Source of the DNA: Kistimonas asteriae
Lineage (GTDB): Bacteria; Pseudomonadota; Gammaproteobacteria; Pseudomonadales; Endozoicomonadaceae
Length of the DNA stretch: 64,000 bases
Reading direction: 5' to 3'
Assembly: GCF_018263925.1 (NCBI RefSeq)
Contig: NZ_JAEVHF010000021.1
Location: forward strand, 22,650-86,649
Positions within the stretch are counted from its first letter, which is position 1; every line of letters starts with the position of its first letter. Shown here piece after piece: positions 17,377 through 25,512 of this stretch. The notes below the pieces were generated by a model that saw only the letters and a list, made by a program, of their open reading frames with translations, searched no databases and was not told where the DNA came from. The translations under genes and the position numbers were made by a program.

Positions 17377-17607
17377 ATGAATAATAGCGAGATACAGCTG
17401 TCCAGTCCCAAGAGGGTTGGTGATATCTGTCGAATCATACGAGTGAGATCTAATAGAAGCCAAGAATCATTAGCGTTGGATGTAGGTGTTGCTGTCTCAA
17501 CAATCGAACGAATTGAAAATGGAAAAGTAATTCCAAAATTCAGCTCGCTATTAAATATATTTAATAGCTTGGATTATGATTTGATTTTGAGGATTAAGAA
17601 TGAATAG
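17377..17607 (+). CDS. XRE-family helix-turn-helix regulator
   Basis: 76 residues. A single HTH_3 domain fills most of the protein: VGDICRIIRVRSNRSQESLALDVGVAVSTIERIENGKVIPKFSSLL, with the recognition helix around VSTIERIENG. The tail LNIFNSLDYDLILRIKNE resembles the C-terminal helix and strand of HipB/HigA-type proteins. No toxin-like partner is adjacent. It lies in the middle of the island, and its own upstream region shares a 22-mer with the start of the island, so it is the likely local repressor. Confidence 0.85.
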   Translation: MNNSEIQLSSPKRVGDICRIIRVRSNRSQESLALDVGVAVSTIERIENGKVIPKFSSLLNIFNSLDYDLILRIKNE

Positions 17608-17752
17608 TAATATAACCAACTATATAGGGCTATTTAGTTTTCAGCCAAGTCATTGCTTGGATTTTATTAGCGAAAAAATCGGGGTTTTATCTGGGCTGCT
17701 GCATTTATATGCATGCCATTGCGGCAGTGTCTATTGATCTAAGAAGGTAGCT

Positions 17753-18211
17753 GTGCTCATGTCGAATAATACGCTGGATGATTTGGTTGATGGTATCACT
17801 AATGCGATGATCGGTGCCAGAGAGATTATGGAACGTCAACATATAAAGACGATCTCCCGCTATTTTGATCGTGATAATAAAAACAGGTTTGTTGCTAAAA
17901 CAACCAAAGTCATGATTCCTAATACTGATGTTAATGACGCAACACTACAAGAAGTTGATTTACCCTTGTTCAGTATTGTACCTCTTAATTCTTTGCGCCT
18001 TGATAGTGTTGAAATTGAGTTTGAAGCCAGTCTTTCTGATGTTGGTAGTGAGAAAGAGGCTGGAGGAAAAAAACTTAAGATGGATGTGATGGGAGGTGGA
18101 CTATTAGGTAATAAAAAGAAGAACTGCAAAGTAAAAGTAACAATTGTAAAAGATGACCCACCAGAAGGTTTGGTGCGTGTTAATAATCATGTTGTAAAAA
18201 CTATTCCCTGA
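17753..18211 (+). CDS. DUF2589 domain protein (short form)
   Basis: 152 residues from GTG, or 150 from the ATG two codons later; AAGAAGG upstream suits either. The core LPLFSIVPLNSLRLDSVEIEF matches the DUF2589 signature and aligns with PLLGLVPIPALLIESVNIDF of the next gene. The N-terminal half is helical (LDDLVDGITNAMIGAREIMERQHIK), and the C-terminal part is a Lys/Gly-rich beta region. The family has no established biochemical function and often occurs as neighbouring copies. It is followed 16 bases later by a second DUF2589 gene. Confidence 0.8.
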   Translation: MLMSNNTLDDLVDGITNAMIGAREIMERQHIKTISRYFDRDNKNRFVAKTTKVMIPNTDVNDATLQEVDLPLFSIVPLNSLRLDSVEIEFEASLSDVGSEKEAGGKKLKMDVMGGGLLGNKKKNCKVKVTIVKDDPPEGLVRVNNHVVKTIP

Positions 18212-18227
18212 TAACGAGGAAATATTC

Positions 18228-18800
18228 ATGAGTGAAATCGCTAATAGTTTACGTGGACTGCCCCTTGAAGAGTTGATTGGTGGACCCCTGGCTGCTTCTT
18301 GTAAAGCACAATATGACCTTGCAAGTTGCATGGTAAACTTTATCCATGAGATTGGCTTTTCAAAAGACGGTGATGCGTCTAAAACCAAGTGCCTGGAATT
18401 TGATCTGGAGCGACCGGTTGATGATGGTACTGGTGAAATCAAATCACAAACTGTTTCAATCAAAGCTCCATTGCTGGGTTTGGTACCCATTCCTGCACTT
18501 TTGATTGAATCGGTTAACATTGATTTTTCAATGGAGGTTAATGCTTCAACTAGCAGTAAAAGTACAAACTCAGCCTCTGCTGAACTTGAAGCCAAAGCGA
18601 ACTGGGGTTGGGGTAGTGCGAAGTTCACAGGCAAGGTGTCATCCCAACGGGAAAACACACGTTCTACAGATAATACAGCTAAATATGACATTAAGGTTGT
18701 TGCCAAGCAACAACCACCTCAAGAAGGAATGTCTAAGTTAATGGATCTATTGGCCAGTGCTGTTGAGCCTATTGCTATAAAACGGGCATCTGGCGATTAA
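18228..18800 (+). CDS. DUF2589 domain protein (long form)
   Basis: 190 residues, with GAGGAAAT upstream. It has the typical DUF2589 N-terminal helix LEELIGGPLAASCKAQYDLASCMVNFI, then the APLLGLVPIPALLIESV core and a long beta strand VNIDFSMEVN. A Ser/Ala/Lys-rich segment and the repeated polar pattern KFTGKVSSQRENTRSTDNTAKYDIKV follow, and the last 30 residues form a helix (MSKLMDLLASAVEPI). It pairs with the 17753 gene, and the two products probably assemble together. A long imperfect hairpin follows at 18804-18841. Confidence 0.85.
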   Translation: MSEIANSLRGLPLEELIGGPLAASCKAQYDLASCMVNFIHEIGFSKDGDASKTKCLEFDLERPVDDGTGEIKSQTVSIKAPLLGLVPIPALLIESVNIDFSMEVNASTSSKSTNSASAELEAKANWGWGSAKFTGKVSSQRENTRSTDNTAKYDIKVVAKQQPPQEGMSKLMDLLASAVEPIAIKRASGD

Positions 18801-18803
18801 AAG

Positions 18804-18841
18804 TAGTGCCCTTCATCTGATTTATCAGATAGAGGGGCGCT
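18804..18841 (+). terminator. Imperfect hairpin after the DUF2589 pair
   Basis: The inner stem ATCTGA (18815-18820) with TCAGAT (18825-18830) is extended outward by AGTGCCC with GGGGCGCT, including a wobble pair. No long U-run follows. It may attenuate transcription before the Sel1 gene. Confidence 0.4.
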
Positions 18842-18869
18842 CTAGAAGTTTATTAATGAGAATAATGTA

Positions 18870-19571
18870 ATGCCCAATACGTTAAGTTTTGAACAGCTAC
18901 AAGCATTAACGAAAGATGATAAGGATGGAGCTTACGCTTACCAATGTGGAAGAAAAAAGGAAATAGGTGAAGGGATAGAAAAAAACTTACATGACGCGAT
19001 TATTTTTTATACGAAAGCAGCCTGTAAGGGGAATGCTAACGCACAATTTGCATTAGGCGTTATTGCAGTAGCTAAAAATAGCCTGCAAGAAGCGATGCAC
19101 TGGTGGGAAATGGCTGCCAAACAAGGCCATGAAACGGCTCAATATAATCTTATTATCTGCTATCTGGAAGGGCGAGGCGTTGAGCGGTCTATTGATTATG
19201 CGATCAAATTGATGACTGCGAGTACCCAAACAGGTAATTCTAAAGCAGAGTATCTTTTGGCGAGAGAGTATTACAATGGTAAAAATTTGCCGAGGAGTTT
19301 TGAATATGCAGCTAGTCACTTCCTAAATGCAGCAAAACGTGGCGTAACAAACGCAATGAACGACCTGAGTATGATGTATTCCATGGGGCAAGTAGGGGGA
19401 AAGTCTAATCCCGTAATTGCTTATGGTTTGGCTAAATCAGCATTCGATCATGGTTACAAAGGTGCTGAACGAACCATTAGGGCAATTGAAAATACATATA
19501 CTTTAACCACGAAGGAAAAGGCGCATGGAGTTGAGCTCTCGAAATCAATGTTGAAGTTGAATACGCATTAA
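18870..19571 (+). CDS. Sel1-like repeat protein
   Basis: 233 residues. At least four Sel1/TPR-like repeats run through residues 20-195: AIIFYTKAACKGNANAQFALG, AMHWWEMAAKQGHETAQYNL, YAIKLMTASTQTGNSKAEYLLA and YAASHFLNAAKRGVTNAMNDLSMMY. Such repeats are protein-protein scaffolds. There is no signal peptide, so it acts in the cytoplasm or is exported by another route. It lies 69 bases after the DUF2589 pair and 39 bases before the small membrane protein, suggesting it works with them, perhaps in assembly. Confidence 0.85.
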   Translation: MPNTLSFEQLQALTKDDKDGAYAYQCGRKKEIGEGIEKNLHDAIIFYTKAACKGNANAQFALGVIAVAKNSLQEAMHWWEMAAKQGHETAQYNLIICYLEGRGVERSIDYAIKLMTASTQTGNSKAEYLLAREYYNGKNLPRSFEYAASHFLNAAKRGVTNAMNDLSMMYSMGQVGGKSNPVIAYGLAKSAFDHGYKGAERTIRAIENTYTLTTKEKAHGVELSKSMLKLNTH

Positions 19572-19610
19572 TAAATTGCTATATCGATTTTAATTGCAAG
19601 AGTATTACTC

Positions 19611-19862
19611 ATGGATGATAATAAGTTGGCTTTTTCAGAAGTGTACTCGTTGATGCCGCAGCTTTTTATTAGTTTTTTATTTGTCACAGCTTATTTCATT
19701 ATTATAGGAGCAATTATTTATGTTGAAGCAAGTGACGAGCTAAATATGCAGAAAGGGGAAAACTCTTTCATGGATCAAATTGATATTCTTATCGGTGTTC
19801 TAACTGCTGGTGTAGGTCAAGTGTTAAATTTTTGGTTGAGTGTAAATGGGAATGGCAAATAA
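19611..19862 (+). CDS. Small two-segment membrane protein, holin-like
   Basis: 83 residues. A first membrane segment (about 17-39, FISFLFVTAYFIIIGAIIYV), a polar acidic loop, then an amphipathic or membrane helix (ILIGVLTAGVGQVLNFWLSV) ending in a short Gly/Asn/Lys tail. The 'LIG.LTAG.GQV..FW' pattern resembles small phage or defective-phage holin-type proteins, but the match is weak and no endolysin is nearby. It is the last gene of the island before a strong terminator. Confidence 0.65.
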   Translation: MDDNKLAFSEVYSLMPQLFISFLFVTAYFIIIGAIIYVEASDELNMQKGENSFMDQIDILIGVLTAGVGQVLNFWLSVNGNGK

Positions 19863-19888
19863 ACGTGTCTTTTGAAAGAGACACGTTT
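19861..19888. terminator. Terminator closing the AT-rich island
   Basis: AAACGTGTCT (19861-19870) pairs with AGACACGTTT (19879-19888), 10 bp. It begins in the stop codon of the 19611 gene and serves the convergent D-cysteine desulfhydrase gene as well. Confidence 0.8.
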
Positions 19889-19936
19889 ATCTACAGTCGA
19901 TGCTTAGTTTGTTCAGTTGTTGCTATAGATGATGTT

Positions 19937-20926
19937 TTATATAGACAAAGCATAAGCGAACAGGCCAGCTTGCCCTCCTGTATGAACAAACAGAATATTT
20001 TGATCTTTCTGGATCTTATTTTGCCCAATAAGATCCAGTAATCCCGCCATGGCCTTGCCGGTATAAACTGGATCCAGCAACAGCCCCTCTGTTTGGGCAA
20101 GCAGCTTTATGGCTTCCAGCGTTTTATCATTCGGCACGCCGTAGGAGGGATAGAAATAGCTATCCAGACATTGAATGGCGGTATCAGGCAGAGGCTCAAG
20201 ATTGAGCAGTGGATAACATTCTTCCAGTACTGCTTTCACTTTCTGCTTTTGGCTTAGTTCATTGGTACTGACGTTAATTCCGATGACGGGAATATCTACC
20301 GCCGCCAGCGCAAGGCCTGCCAACAGTCCCGCCTGGGTGCCAGCACTGCCTGAACCCACCACAATCGCATCAAAATGCAGATTCATATCACAGGCCTGCT
20401 GGACGATTTCCAGCGCACAGGCCACATAACCCAGTGCACCGACCCCGTTGGAACCACCGACAGGGATGATATATGGCACTTCGCCTTGTTCTTTTAATGT
20501 CGCGGCACGGGCGACCATGTTGCGCATTAATGGCGCATCGGCTTCATGGTGATGGATCGTTGCGCCCAGCAGGTTGTCCAGCAGGATGTTGCCGTTGTCA
20601 TGGTAGTTTTCTTCCGGTGTGCCCGGAACTTCTTCCAGAAACAGCTCACATGTCAGGCCCATCCGTGCCGCCGCCGCTGCGGTCTGGCGCGCATGGTTGG
20701 ACTGGAGACCGCCAGCTGTCAGCAAAACGGTGGCGCCTTTAGCCTGTGCATCGCCCAGCAGGTATTCCAGCTTACGGGTTTTGTTGCCGCCGGTAGCCAG
20801 ACCGGTGCAGTCGTCCCGCTTGATAAACAGGTGATAACCGCCGAGTTTTTCACCCAGCCGTGTCATCGGTTCGATGGGGGTAGGGAAGTGCCCCAGGGAA
20901 ACCTTGGGAAATGCAGTCAGTGACAT
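19937..20926 (-). CDS. D-cysteine desulfhydrase / L-cysteate sulfo-lyase family PLP enzyme
   Basis: 329 residues from the ATG of MSLTAFPKVSLG; a frame 11 codons longer is not conserved in type. The PLP lysine is Lys49 in RDDCTGLATGGNKTRKLEYL, followed by LQSNHARQTAAAAA and the phosphate-binding VGSGSAGTQAG. The family includes DcyD (D-cysteine to pyruvate, sulfide and ammonia), CuyA (L-cysteate to pyruvate, sulfite and ammonia) and ACC deaminase; sequence alone does not separate them safely. It diverges from a LysR regulator at 21105, which probably controls it. Cytoplasmic. Confidence 0.85.
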   Translation of the reverse strand: MSLTAFPKVSLGHFPTPIEPMTRLGEKLGGYHLFIKRDDCTGLATGGNKTRKLEYLLGDAQAKGATVLLTAGGLQSNHARQTAAAAARMGLTCELFLEEVPGTPEENYHDNGNILLDNLLGATIHHHEADAPLMRNMVARAATLKEQGEVPYIIPVGGSNGVGALGYVACALEIVQQACDMNLHFDAIVVGSGSAGTQAGLLAGLALAAVDIPVIGINVSTNELSQKQKVKAVLEECYPLLNLEPLPDTAIQCLDSYFYPSYGVPNDKTLEAIKLLAQTEGLLLDPVYTGKAMAGLLDLIGQNKIQKDQNILFVHTGGQAGLFAYALSI

Positions 20927-21104
20927 GGTGCTTCTCACGTTGGACGCCGTTAACAGCATAACGGACAGATACTTTCTTGAAAGATTAATACGTAAACAAT
21001 GACGTTAATCGAAACCGGAATCCACCGCCTGATATGCATCAATATGCCATTCCGGATAACCGGTACATTGCAAGGTTCACAGGTTGCAGTACGAGTGTGC
21101 AGGT

Positions 21105-22004
21105 ATGACCGCGGATTCAAAGATCAAGATCCGGCAGATTGAGGCGTTTCGCAGCTTCATGCTGTCCGGTTCGGTGACTGGGGCGGCGGAACTGCTTTGC
21201 ATTTCCCAGCCAGCCGTCAGCCGGTTACTCTCAGACCTCGAATATCGTCTCGACTTTTCCCTTTTTATCCGCACCCACAACAAGATTGAAGCAACGCCGG
21301 AAGCTCATCTGTTTTACCGGGATGTGGAACGGGTCTTCGTCGGGATGAACAGCCTGGCCAAGGCGGCCGATGCTATTGCACGCAATAACAAGGGGCACTT
21401 GCGCCTGGGTGTGATGCCGATCTGTTCCGACAGTTTCCTGGTGGATGTCATTGCCGAGTTTTGTCAGCAACATCCGGATGTGGAAATCGAACTGGAATCA
21501 GCCCCCCGGGTGCAGCTGCTGGATATGGTGCGGGCTCGTCAGGTCGATAGCGCCATTGTCACGGATATTGACCCAACCGATACCGAATTCAACAGCCGAC
21601 TGCTGTGCCGCAACCGGGCGGTGGTTGTTTTGCCGGAAGGGCACCCATTGGCAGAGAAAGCCTCATTAATGCCGACAGATCTGGCCCATGAACGGTTCAT
21701 GACCCTGGGATATGGCAGTCCGTTTCGCACAAAGGTGGAAGAAGTGTTTCTTCGGCAACGGATTAAACGTCACATTGTGCTGGAAGCCCGGGAGCAGAAC
21801 ACCCTGTTCAAGTTGGTGAGAAAAGGTGTGGGTATCGCGGTGCTGGATCCGTTTATTGTCCACCAACGGGAAGGTGGCGTGGTGATTCGACCTTTCGAAC
21901 CGGTCACGGAATGGGACTATTTTGTGGTTCAGGCCAAGGAAGTTGTGCAGCCGGTGGTGGTCGAGGCGTTCAATACCCTGCTGTTTGAACACCTGGCAGC
22001 CTGA
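21105..22004 (+). CDS. LysR-type transcriptional regulator
   Basis: 299 residues from the ATG of MTADSKIKIRQ; a TTG seven codons upstream extends the frame. The N-terminal winged HTH (about 8-65) reads RQIEAFRSFMLSGSVTGAAELLCISQPAVSRLLSDLE. The C-terminal periplasmic-binding-like effector domain (about 95-295) has RLGVMPICSDSFLVDVI. It diverges from the D-cysteine desulfhydrase gene with 178 bases between starts, the classical LysR arrangement, so it probably activates that gene in response to a sulfur amino acid (inferred). Confidence 0.88.
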   Translation: MTADSKIKIRQIEAFRSFMLSGSVTGAAELLCISQPAVSRLLSDLEYRLDFSLFIRTHNKIEATPEAHLFYRDVERVFVGMNSLAKAADAIARNNKGHLRLGVMPICSDSFLVDVIAEFCQQHPDVEIELESAPRVQLLDMVRARQVDSAIVTDIDPTDTEFNSRLLCRNRAVVVLPEGHPLAEKASLMPTDLAHERFMTLGYGSPFRTKVEEVFLRQRIKRHIVLEAREQNTLFKLVRKGVGIAVLDPFIVHQREGGVVIRPFEPVTEWDYFVVQAKEVVQPVVVEAFNTLLFEHLAA

Positions 22005-22077
22005 CGCTCACTGGTAATCCGGGGGAAGGGGGGATACTCTGTTGGCACAATAACAGTAATAAATAAAACAGGATGTC

Positions 22078-22386
22078 ATGGCTGACGACTTATACCCCCT
22101 GCGTTACCTGCTGGTGACCCATATCACCAATTACCTGGAAAAAAGTAAGCAGACCGTTTCGGAATTCGCCGCCCGGCTGGGTTTCACGGATGCGCAACTG
22201 ACTGATCTTATGGATATGGACCGTCCTTATGAGCTGGATCTCAGAACCATGTCCCGCGCGGCCACATTGATGGGTATGGTGGTGGAGATCAAGATCCGTC
22301 CGCAAACCAAGGAAACCGAAAAGCCGGTCAAGGAAACCGTGGTAGATACCATACCGGAACCCACCGGTGAAAAAGTTCTGCACTAA
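22078..22386 (+). CDS. Small XRE-type HTH protein
   Basis: 102 residues. The N-terminal two-thirds contain a HigA/XRE-like helix-turn-helix: ITNYLEKSKQTVSEFAARLGFTDAQLTDLMDMDRPYELDLRTMSRAATLMGMVVEI. The Pro/Glu/Thr-rich tail (after residue 78) is probably disordered. It is a lone regulator; no toxin partner is adjacent. It faces the RidA gene across a strong hairpin. Confidence 0.7.
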   Translation: MADDLYPLRYLLVTHITNYLEKSKQTVSEFAARLGFTDAQLTDLMDMDRPYELDLRTMSRAATLMGMVVEIKIRPQTKETEKPVKETVVDTIPEPTGEKVLH

Positions 22387-22451
22387 TGCTGTGGATAAAC
22401 ATACGTTTCAGCAGATGGTTTCTTGTTAAAGAACGTTCAGGCTAATTGCCT

Positions 22452-22492
22452 GTTTTACCTGTCACCCTATTACTGGTGATGACAGGTAAAAC
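22452..22492. terminator. Bidirectional terminator
   Basis: GTTTTACCTGTCA (22452-22464) pairs with TGACAGGTAAAAC (22480-22492), a perfect 13-bp stem with A and T runs at its ends, between convergent genes. Confidence 0.85.
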
Positions 22493-22528
22493 GGTCAGAT
22501 CATCCGAAAAACAAACGCTATTTTTCGG

Positions 22529-22915
22529 TTACTTACGCAGTGCAATCGCTTCAATTTCAACCAGCGCATCTTTCGGCAGGCGAGCGACTTCCACGCAGGA
22601 ACGAGCCGGGAATGGCGCGTCATTCTCTTCAAAGAACGTCTGGTAAACCTCGTTTACGGTACCGAAGGTGTTCAGGTCTTTAACGAAGACCGTCATCTTG
22701 AAGATGTTTCGTACGGACAGACCGGATGCTTCGATAATTGCCTGCACGTTCTTCAGTGATTGCAGTGCCTGTGCGGCAACGTCTGCCGGCATTTCGCCGG
22801 TGGCCGGATCAATCGGCAGTTGGCCGGAGGTGAAGACCATGTTGCCCAGGTCAACGCCCTGCACATAAGGACCAATGGCGGCGGGGGCTTTTTCAGTAGC
22901 GATAGTATCGGACAT
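22529..22915 (-). CDS. RidA family enamine/imine deaminase (copy 1)
   Basis: 128 residues from the second of two adjacent ATG codons. RidA hydrolyses 2-aminoacrylate and similar enamine/imine products of PLP lyases to keto acids and ammonia. Key features are VFTSGQLPIDPATGEMP, MTVFVKDLNTFGTVNEVY and PARSCVEVARLPKDALVEIEAIA, with the catalytic Arg in the ARS motif. It ends the minus-strand operon of exporter, PLP lyase and antiporter. PLP lyases of this cluster release aminoacrylate, so its role is clear. It is about 80 percent identical by eye to copy 2 at 26497. Confidence 0.92.
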   Translation of the reverse strand: MSDTIATEKAPAAIGPYVQGVDLGNMVFTSGQLPIDPATGEMPADVAAQALQSLKNVQAIIEASGLSVRNIFKMTVFVKDLNTFGTVNEVYQTFFEENDAPFPARSCVEVARLPKDALVEIEAIALRK

Positions 22916-22980
22916 CATTTTTACCTGTTATTTCGTGCTGGCGGCTTAAGGCACCGCCAGTGTGGATTCTATAGTGTTGG

Positions 22981-24396
22981 TTAAGACAGCTGGGGTTCGC
23001 TGACCATGACACGGGGTGCCTTGGGAGAACGCTTCCAGCCGGTAAAGATGGAGAACATCATTACGCCTAGCAGTGCCCAGGGATAGGGCGCCATAAAGCT
23101 GATGGCGGCGCTGGGAATGGCCAGTCCTGAAGAGATCGCAGCCGCTTCGATGGACGTGTACCAGACCATGACGGCGAGACACCAGGGCATCATGTAGAAG
23201 ATAGAGCAGACTGCGGCACTCATCAGGTTCGCACGGCGTTCTGGTGAGATGCCATTCTGTTCACCCAGTGGACGCACCAGGGTCGGGCCAACCAGCAACT
23301 GGGAAGGCGCGTTGGCGCTGACGATCAGGGACGAGGCAGAGGCGGAGAAGAACATCAGCAGCTCGGTGCCACGGGCACTTTTGGAAACCCGTTTCATGAT
23401 AAAGGCCAGGATGTTGTCCATCAGGCCGCTGTTCATGAAGACCTTGATAACCCCCAGAATCATGATGACGAACAGTACCGCACCAGTCACACCGGCAATG
23501 GCGTTCTCAATGATACCGTTCGTCAGGCCGCGCTGGGCAGGCACATGGAACAGGTCATGCAGTGAGAAAGAGCCGATACCGATACCCACGACAGCCGCCG
23601 TCACAATACCGTAGCTCAGGGCTTCGATCAGGTGACGGCCTGTCAGCGCAGAGCCAACCACCGCGGCGACCGCGAGCAGCATCAGCAGATTTTCGGGACG
23701 CAGGGTTGCTGTATCCAGGGAGGCAATGTCGCTGACACCGCTGCCACCGCCAAACGTGACCAGTGCCACCAGGGCAATGGCGCCAGCAGAGAGGGAGATC
23801 GGGAAACGTTCGCGAACCGTCTGGCCGAGATCGGCGTCTTGTGTTGTGCAGCCGACAATGGTGGTATCAGAAATCGGCGCGACGTTGTCACCGAATACGG
23901 CACCGGACAGCAGGGCAAGGGCGACAAACGCCGGATCGGCACCCAGGTAAACACCGGCAGGAAAAAGAATAGGGGCCAGTGCCAGGTTGGCGCCGTTGGA
24001 GGAACCGGTACCCATGGCAAACAGGGCGGTGGACGCAAAGACAATCACCAGGAACAGGCTGCCCTGAATACCGGTGGACATGCCAAACCAGAGAATGCCG
24101 TCGACCAGGCCGCCCGCTTTCATCAGGGCGCCGAGGACGGCGGCGAAGATCCAGGCGGTGATGACTACAACGCCGGTTTTGTCAGAGATACCGTCCAAAA
24201 TGGACTGGCAGTAATCCCGCTTATTCTTGACTAACAGCAAACCGAAAATGATGGCCATGAAGCCCGGCGCCCAGGACGCTTTCGGGCCACCCATGCCGTT
24301 GAAGGTCAGCAACAGCATCAGGCCGATCATGGTGACCAGTGGAATGATTCCGCCGATCTTACCCACATAAAACTCAAGCTTATGAGACTGCGACAT
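22981..24396 (-). CDS. NhaC family Na+/H+ antiporter or organic-anion carrier
   Basis: 471 residues with about 11-12 membrane segments. The block STALFAMGTGSSNGANLALAPILFPAG, then SGAVFGDNVAPISDTTIVGCTTQDADLG, is diagnostic of the NhaC family. Members exchange Na+ and H+, and some exchange organic acids (for example malate/lactate). Being between the PLP lyase and RidA genes, it may bring in a sulfur amino acid or its precursor, or restore ion balance; this is inferred. GGAG lies eight bases ahead of the ATG. A tract of eight C (24431-24438) lies in the gap upstream. Confidence 0.85.
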   Translation of the reverse strand: MSQSHKLEFYVGKIGGIIPLVTMIGLMLLLTFNGMGGPKASWAPGFMAIIFGLLLVKNKRDYCQSILDGISDKTGVVVITAWIFAAVLGALMKAGGLVDGILWFGMSTGIQGSLFLVIVFASTALFAMGTGSSNGANLALAPILFPAGVYLGADPAFVALALLSGAVFGDNVAPISDTTIVGCTTQDADLGQTVRERFPISLSAGAIALVALVTFGGGSGVSDIASLDTATLRPENLLMLLAVAAVVGSALTGRHLIEALSYGIVTAAVVGIGIGSFSLHDLFHVPAQRGLTNGIIENAIAGVTGAVLFVIMILGVIKVFMNSGLMDNILAFIMKRVSKSARGTELLMFFSASASSLIVSANAPSQLLVGPTLVRPLGEQNGISPERRANLMSAAVCSIFYMMPWCLAVMVWYTSIEAAAISSGLAIPSAAISFMAPYPWALLGVMMFSIFTGWKRSPKAPRVMVSEPQLS

Positions 24397-24455
24397 CGGA
24401 AATGCTCCGGTGCTTGGGGGACTCTGTCAGCCCCCCCCTACATGGGATGAAAGGA

Positions 24456-25475
24456 TTACTTACCGGCAACCAGTTCCGGGTAGCCGAACAGGGCCGGGGT
24501 GCCGCCTGTGTGCAGGTAGAGAATGTTCTGATCCTTGGTGAACTCGCCTTCGCGGATCATGCGGATCATGCCGGCCATGCTCTTGGCGGTATAGGTGGGA
24601 TCCAGCAGGATGCCTTCCTCACGGCCCAGCATGGCAATCGCTTCCTCAACCTCTTCAGTCAGCTGACCATAGCCGGGACCCAGCACCCAGTCGTCGCATT
24701 TGACCATATCGCCGGTCACTGCGTTTTCATCGATATCAAGTAACTGGAGAACTTTTCGGGTTTTGACCAGAACACGTTCATGCTGTGCGTACATGTCGCG
24801 ACGAACGCAGAAGCCGTAAACCGGAATGTCCAGACCCAGGCCGATCACGCCACCCAGTACGCCGGCGTGCGTGTTGGCGGAACCGGTCGGAACCACAATG
24901 GCATCAATCTTCATACCGGTAGCGGTAGCCTGCAGAAGGGTTTCTTCAATGCACTCCACATAACCCAGTGCGCCCCACGGGGTCTTGCCTACTGCGCCCA
25001 GCGGAATAACAAACGGGTTATAGCCGTCTTTTTTCAGTTCTTCGGCGCGGTCGTACATGGCCTGGTCCGCACCGCCCTCGTCTTCTCCCACCGGGTAGTA
25101 GTGCAGCTTGGCGCCCATCAGCTTGTCCAGGAAAGGGTTGCCGCTGTTGTCGTATTCCGGCATCCGGCCGTCGACGCGGTGCTCCAGCTGGGCTTCCACA
25201 TACCAGCCCATCTTGCGGGCGGCGGCGATGGTCTGGCGAACATGGTTGGACTGTACGGCGCCGGTGGTCAGCAGGGCGTCGCAGCCGTCAGCCTGCGCCT
25301 TGCCCACGTAGTACTCCAGCTGACGAACCTTGTTACCGCCCATGGCCAGACCGGTGGCGTCGTCACGCTTAATCCACAGTTTGGGTCCGTTCAGGTGCTT
25401 GGTCAGGTTCGGCATGAACTCCAGGGGCGTCGGCAGATGTGCCAGATTTGCCTTGGGGAACTTGTTGGTCAACAT
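24456..25475 (-). CDS. PLP-dependent D-cysteine desulfhydrase / L-cysteate sulfo-lyase family enzyme
   Basis: 339 residues from the ATG of MLTNKFPKANLAHLPTP, which has AAGGA eight bases upstream. Lys49 in RDDATGLAMGGNKVRQLEYY binds PLP; AVQSNHVRQTIAAA and VPTGSANTHAG follow. Family: DcyD/CuyA/ACC deaminase. The gene directly upstream encodes a TauE-type exporter of the kind that removes sulfite. In Roseovarius cysteate degradation the sulfo-lyase CuyA is paired with the exporter CuyZ. This supports L-cysteate or a related sulfonate as substrate, while D-cysteine remains possible. Paralogue of the 19937 gene but clearly diverged. Confidence 0.85.
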   Translation of the reverse strand: MLTNKFPKANLAHLPTPLEFMPNLTKHLNGPKLWIKRDDATGLAMGGNKVRQLEYYVGKAQADGCDALLTTGAVQSNHVRQTIAAARKMGWYVEAQLEHRVDGRMPEYDNSGNPFLDKLMGAKLHYYPVGEDEGGADQAMYDRAEELKKDGYNPFVIPLGAVGKTPWGALGYVECIEETLLQATATGMKIDAIVVPTGSANTHAGVLGGVIGLGLDIPVYGFCVRRDMYAQHERVLVKTRKVLQLLDIDENAVTGDMVKCDDWVLGPGYGQLTEEVEEAIAMLGREEGILLDPTYTAKSMAGMIRMIREGEFTKDQNILYLHTGGTPALFGYPELVAGK

Positions 25476-25512
25476 GGTCAATATCCTTTCGTGGTATTGG
25501 TATTCAGAGCAA

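Noticed and set aside
17377..17607. XRE gene as the antitoxin of a toxin-antitoxin pair
   Set aside because: Neighbouring genes on both sides are separated by long gaps or encode DUF2589 proteins; no toxin-like product is adjacent.
24431..24438. Tract of eight C between the CuyA-like and NhaC genes, a possible phase-variation site
   Set aside because: It is in a non-coding gap away from a promoter, and a single tract of eight is weak evidence.
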